Notes under the pieces: generated by a model
Databases searched by the model: none
Seen by the model: only the letters and a program-made list of their open reading frames with translations
Told to the model about the DNA's origin: nothing
Translations under genes and position numbers: made by a program
Source: a virus
Reading direction: 5' to 3' (one strand)
IMG/VR virus record: IMGVR_UViG_3300030116_004741
Span: 2,507-31,759 of that record
DNA length: 29,253 nucleotides
In this document: in pieces, positions 28,030 through 29,253 of the stretch
Layout of the letters: the number at the start of each line of letters is the position of its first letter
Position numbering within the stretch: the stretch's first letter is position 1

Positions 28030-28058
28030 ATTATACATTATTATATAGTGGTTGTCAA
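28030..28058 (-). promoter_or_regulatory. Consensus sigma-70 promoter (TTGACA-17-TATAAT)
   Basis: On the minus strand, TTGACA (28058-28053) and TATAAT (28035-28030) are both perfect and separated by exactly 17 bases. The glycosyltransferase ATG lies 20 bases after the -10 box. The -35 box overlaps the last codons of the preceding 57-residue gene. It should be readable by unmodified host RNA polymerase, so it marks an early or middle transcription start. Confidence 0.85.
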
Positions 28059-28228
28059 TAAGAATGTTCTACCGTATTATCCACAACTTCTTCAACATAT
28101 TCATATGAGATATCATCCATATAGTATGATTTGTATATACGACCCCAAATTAACTGAAACTCCTCTTCATCCAAATTTTTAAATATACATTTGTTCTCAA
28201 AATAAATGTGGTAAGTCTTTTTAATCAT
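28055..28228 (-). CDS. Small conserved acidic protein, 57 residues
   Basis: Small soluble protein beginning MIKKTYHIYFENKCIFKNLD, followed by EEEFQLIWGRIYKSYYMDDI. I recall close relatives (KxYHIYFxxxCLFKNLxEEEF) in many T4-like cyanophages, all without assigned function. A longer frame with an ATG at 28264 exists, but the start at 28228 is preferred because it matches the recalled family start and overlaps the upstream AbrB-like gene by only eight bases. The C-terminal third is acidic (EYVEEVVDN). It is likely co-expressed with the AbrB-like gene. Confidence 0.78.
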   Translation of the reverse strand: MIKKTYHIYFENKCIFKNLDEEEFQLIWGRIYKSYYMDDISYEYVEEVVDNTVEHSY

Positions 28229-28397
28229 TGTTCTCTGTAATAATGATGTCTCCACTGCCATCAATATTCCATTTTAACACAAGGTCTTCGTACCAGTCAA
28301 ATTCATTAATGATTTCTTCGGGAATTGTGATGTGATACCTATCTGTTACTGGGTCAATCTCTATAGTCGAATAAATTTGGTCAAAATTTTTTTTCAT
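28221..28397 (-). CDS. AbrB/SpoVT-like small protein, 58 residues
   Basis: Read directly from the sequence: it starts MKKNFDQIYSTIEIDPVTDR, continues YHITIPEEIINEFDWYEDLV and ends with DIIITENND. The layout (a strand, then D-x-x-x-R-Y-H-I-x-I-P-x-E-I-I, a short helix and a Gly-rich final strand) is that of the swapped-hairpin AbrB/MazE/SpoVT DNA-binding fold, where the I-P-x-E segment is the core. Many T4-like cyanophages carry such a protein. It may bind DNA as a dimer and act as a regulator. Its Shine-Dalgarno is AAGG about 10 bases before the ATG. It overlaps the following gene by eight bases. The start region (ATGAAAAAAAATTTT) is duplicated 49 bases upstream. Confidence 0.8.
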   Translation of the reverse strand: MKKNFDQIYSTIEIDPVTDRYHITIPEEIINEFDWYEDLVLKWNIDGSGDIIITENND

Positions 28398-28448
28398 TCA
28401 ATGAACCTTTACACTTGATTTTATATATGCGAAAATTTTTTTTCATTC
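28383..28448 (-). repeat. 17-bp direct repeat containing a duplicated start codon
   Basis: GAATGAAAAAAAATTTT occurs twice on the minus strand, at 28448-28432 and 28399-28383, offset 49 bases. The downstream copy holds the start of the AbrB-like gene. The upstream copy opens a 21-codon frame (28446-28381, MKKNFRIYKIKCKGSLNEKKF) that runs in another frame past the real start. Confidence 0.7.
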
Positions 28449-28452
28449 TTGG

Positions 28453-28460
28453 AATTTATA
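28453..28460 (-). promoter_or_regulatory. Weak late-promoter-like site (TATAAATT)
   Basis: Minus strand TATAAATT, one mismatch from the T4 late consensus, in the 161-base gap before the AbrB-like gene, 56 bases from its ATG. Only suggestive in such AT-rich DNA. Confidence 0.25.
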
Positions 28461-28512
28461 TCTGCCTTTCGTAACACTTTGTAGACTAGGTTCCCATGCC
28501 GTTTTTATACAC

Positions 28513-28531
28513 GGGGGGCATCAACGCCCCC
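28513..28531 (-). other. GC-rich hairpin (terminator-like, no U-tract)
   Basis: GGGGGC at 28514-28519 pairs with GCCCCC at 28526-28531 around a six-base loop; on the minus-strand transcript a G-U pair can extend it. It is the most GC-rich spot in the window. The transcript continues GUGUAUAAAAACGG with no U-run, so it is not a classical Rho-independent terminator; pausing, RNA protection or processing are alternatives. Confidence 0.6.
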
Positions 28532-28554
28532 ACTGCTGCAATCACGAACGAATG

Positions 28555-28583
28555 ACCCCTACACGTTTGAGAGTGTAAGGGGT
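28555..28583 (-). terminator. Hairpin over the stop codon of the 118-residue gene
   Basis: ACCCCTACAC pairs with GTGTAAGGGGT with a single bulged base, giving about ten pairs around an eight-base loop, and it includes the TAG stop of the 118-residue gene. Position at a gene end before a 161-base gap suggests termination or mRNA 3' protection. No U-tract follows on the minus strand, so termination efficiency is doubtful. Confidence 0.45.
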
Positions 28584-28915
28584 TTGCTGAATACTACCAT
28601 GCTGTCATAGAAGTCAATCGTTGCTGTGGTGCGGTTGTCATGTAGGAACCATTGCCAGTTCTTTTGGAATACAGACACACCGTGGGCAACCTCATACAAA
28701 AATGCGTTGAGTCTGCTTTTGGTTGTGACTGTCTCCCATCCCGCACTTGAAATCCATGCTTTGCCTTTTGAGTGGTCATAATCTGCAATGCAGTTACCAT
28801 GTAAGAAAACGGAACTCATGTTCGCATCTTTGTCATAACGCACCATGGTGTTAGACTTGGAGAAGTTCTGCTTGTTGCGAACTGCTGAATTCATTTGCTG
28901 TTCAATTAAACGCAT
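28559..28915 (-). CDS. Conserved unknown protein, 118 residues
   Basis: Unknown function. The sequence has VRYDKDANMSSVFLHGNCIA, ISSAGWETVTTKSRLNAFLY and NWQWFLHD, a pattern (a Leu-His-Gly-Asn strand, a Gly-Trp-x-T/S...T-K-S-R-L-N motif, then an x-W-x-W strand) that I recall from small uncharacterised proteins in many cyanophages of more than one family. It looks like a single compact beta-rich domain. The ATG at 28915 gives MRLIEQQ before MNSAVRN; a second ATG at 28894 is an equally likely start, as neither has a clear Shine-Dalgarno and the recalled relatives start near MNSAVRN. A possible sigma-70 promoter precedes it and a hairpin covers its stop, so it may be a separate transcription unit. 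GC content looks higher than in the baseplate genes. Confidence 0.78.
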   Translation of the reverse strand: MRLIEQQMNSAVRNKQNFSKSNTMVRYDKDANMSSVFLHGNCIADYDHSKGKAWISSAGWETVTTKSRLNAFLYEVAHGVSVFQKNWQWFLHDNRTTATIDFYDSMVVFSKPLTLSNV

Positions 28916-28947
28916 GTTGGGAAAGAGGGTGAATTGCTTATATACCT

Positions 28948-28975
28948 ATTATAACCGATAGGTCTACGGTGTGTA
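28948..28975 (-). promoter_or_regulatory. Possible sigma-70 promoter for the 118-residue gene
   Basis: Minus strand TATAAT (28953-28948) is perfect; TACACA (28975-28970) matches four of six -35 bases with a 16-base spacer. An inverted repeat CCTAT/ATAGG (28945-28962) flanks the -10 box and could be an operator. The -35 lies in the end of the 60-residue gene. Confidence 0.45.
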
Positions 28976-29146
28976 GTCAGTATGTGCCAGTTTATTAATT
29001 GGTCTACGCATGTCCCGAACGTATAACTCTTTTGTTATCATGTCATCAAGTTCGGGTGTTATGTCCTCTTTGAGACAACTGCGTAAGTAATTACTTGACG
29101 CTCTGCGTACGTCGTCAAGTGTTAAATCCTCCATCTGATAATTCAT
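28964..29146 (-). CDS. Small unknown protein, 60 residues
   Basis: Unrecognised small protein starting MNYQMEDLTLDDVRRASSNY, with LRSCLKEDITPELDDMITKE after it. It appears helical, mixed-charge and soluble. A strong Shine-Dalgarno (GGGAGG, minus strand 29163-29158) sits ten bases before the ATG at 29146, which fixes this start over the internal Met at residue 5. The ATG overlaps the stop of the upstream 32-residue gene by four bases (ATGA), so the two are co-translated. No function can be assigned. Confidence 0.72.
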   Translation of the reverse strand: MNYQMEDLTLDDVRRASSNYLRSCLKEDITPELDDMITKELYVRDMRRPINKLAHTDYTP

Positions 29147-29241
29147 TTCTTATTAACCTCCCTATAATCAAGATGGGTGGCGATTGCCATGCCCACAGTA
29201 TAAAGAGCATAGCAACCACCGACAATAATAAGAAGTTCCAT
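29143..29241 (-). CDS. Small membrane peptide, 32 residues
   Basis: A short frame read directly: MELLIIVGGCYALYTVGMAI, then ATHLDYREVNKK. Residues 2-24 form one hydrophobic membrane segment with Gly and a Cys, followed by a charged cytoplasm-like tail, giving N-out/C-in by the positive-inside tendency. Its stop TGA overlaps the following ATG in ATGA, and the next gene's Shine-Dalgarno lies in its last codons, both signs of a real coding unit. It might be a small inner-membrane effector, but this is inference only. Upstream signals fall at the window edge. Confidence 0.6.
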   Translation of the reverse strand: MELLIIVGGCYALYTVGMAIATHLDYREVNKK

Positions 29242-29253
29242 TAGTGTAATACT

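Noticed and set aside
28229-28264. Longer start for the small acidic gene (12 extra residues)
   Set aside because: It would deepen the overlap with the AbrB-like gene to 44 bases, and the extra residues do not fit the recalled family start.
28055-28397. Toxin-antitoxin module
   Set aside because: The AbrB-like protein would fit an antitoxin, but the partner shows no toxin family features and has cyanophage-wide relatives; kept only as a question in the findings.

Overview
The window is an AT-rich stretch of a T4-like (tevenvirinae-type) marine myovirus genome, most likely a cyanophage of Prochlorococcus or Synechococcus; a T4-like pelagiphage is the main alternative. The evidence is a run of recognisable T4 baseplate and neck proteins (gp25, gp6, gp8, gp13), T4-type late promoters (TATAAATA), and several small proteins that I recall as typical of T4-like cyanophages. 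All real genes read leftwards on the minus strand and are tightly packed, mostly with 1-8 base overlaps or gaps of a few bases. I see no tRNA, CRISPR array, insertion sequence or integrase. Identifications rest on reading the proteins and on memory of T4 family sequences; no database search was run.

Right part (about 26.35-29.25 kb): small accessory genes. From the right edge these are a 32-residue membrane peptide, a 60-residue unknown, a 118-residue conserved unknown, two hairpins, a 58-residue AbrB-like protein, a 57-residue acidic protein, a putative glycosyltransferase behind a perfect sigma-70 consensus promoter, a 57-residue unknown and a 243-residue unknown. Three of these (32, 57 and 58 residues) and a redefined 57-residue start are shorter than common ORF cut-offs.

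Middle part (about 10.97-26.34 kb): a late promoter 18 bases before gp25 starts a baseplate-wedge operon of gp25, gp6 and a giant 4315-residue protein that occupies the gp7 position between gp6 and gp8. Only its first ~300 residues resemble T4 gp7, in the part near T4 gp7's C-terminus. The rest is a mosaic of Gly/Thr/Ser-rich beta repeats, a YHYH domain and short structural modules.

Left part (1-10.97 kb): a second late promoter, at the same 18-base distance, starts a unit of an enlarged gp8, a 2484-residue DUF4815-type structural protein and a small coiled-coil protein. A weaker late-promoter variant precedes a beta-sandwich-like protein, a short fibre-like repeat protein and neck protein gp13, which is cut by the left edge. 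Taken together the region encodes the baseplate periphery and head-tail neck. Its unusual aspect is the scale of the wedge proteins and the reuse of the same repeat modules across three adjacent genes.
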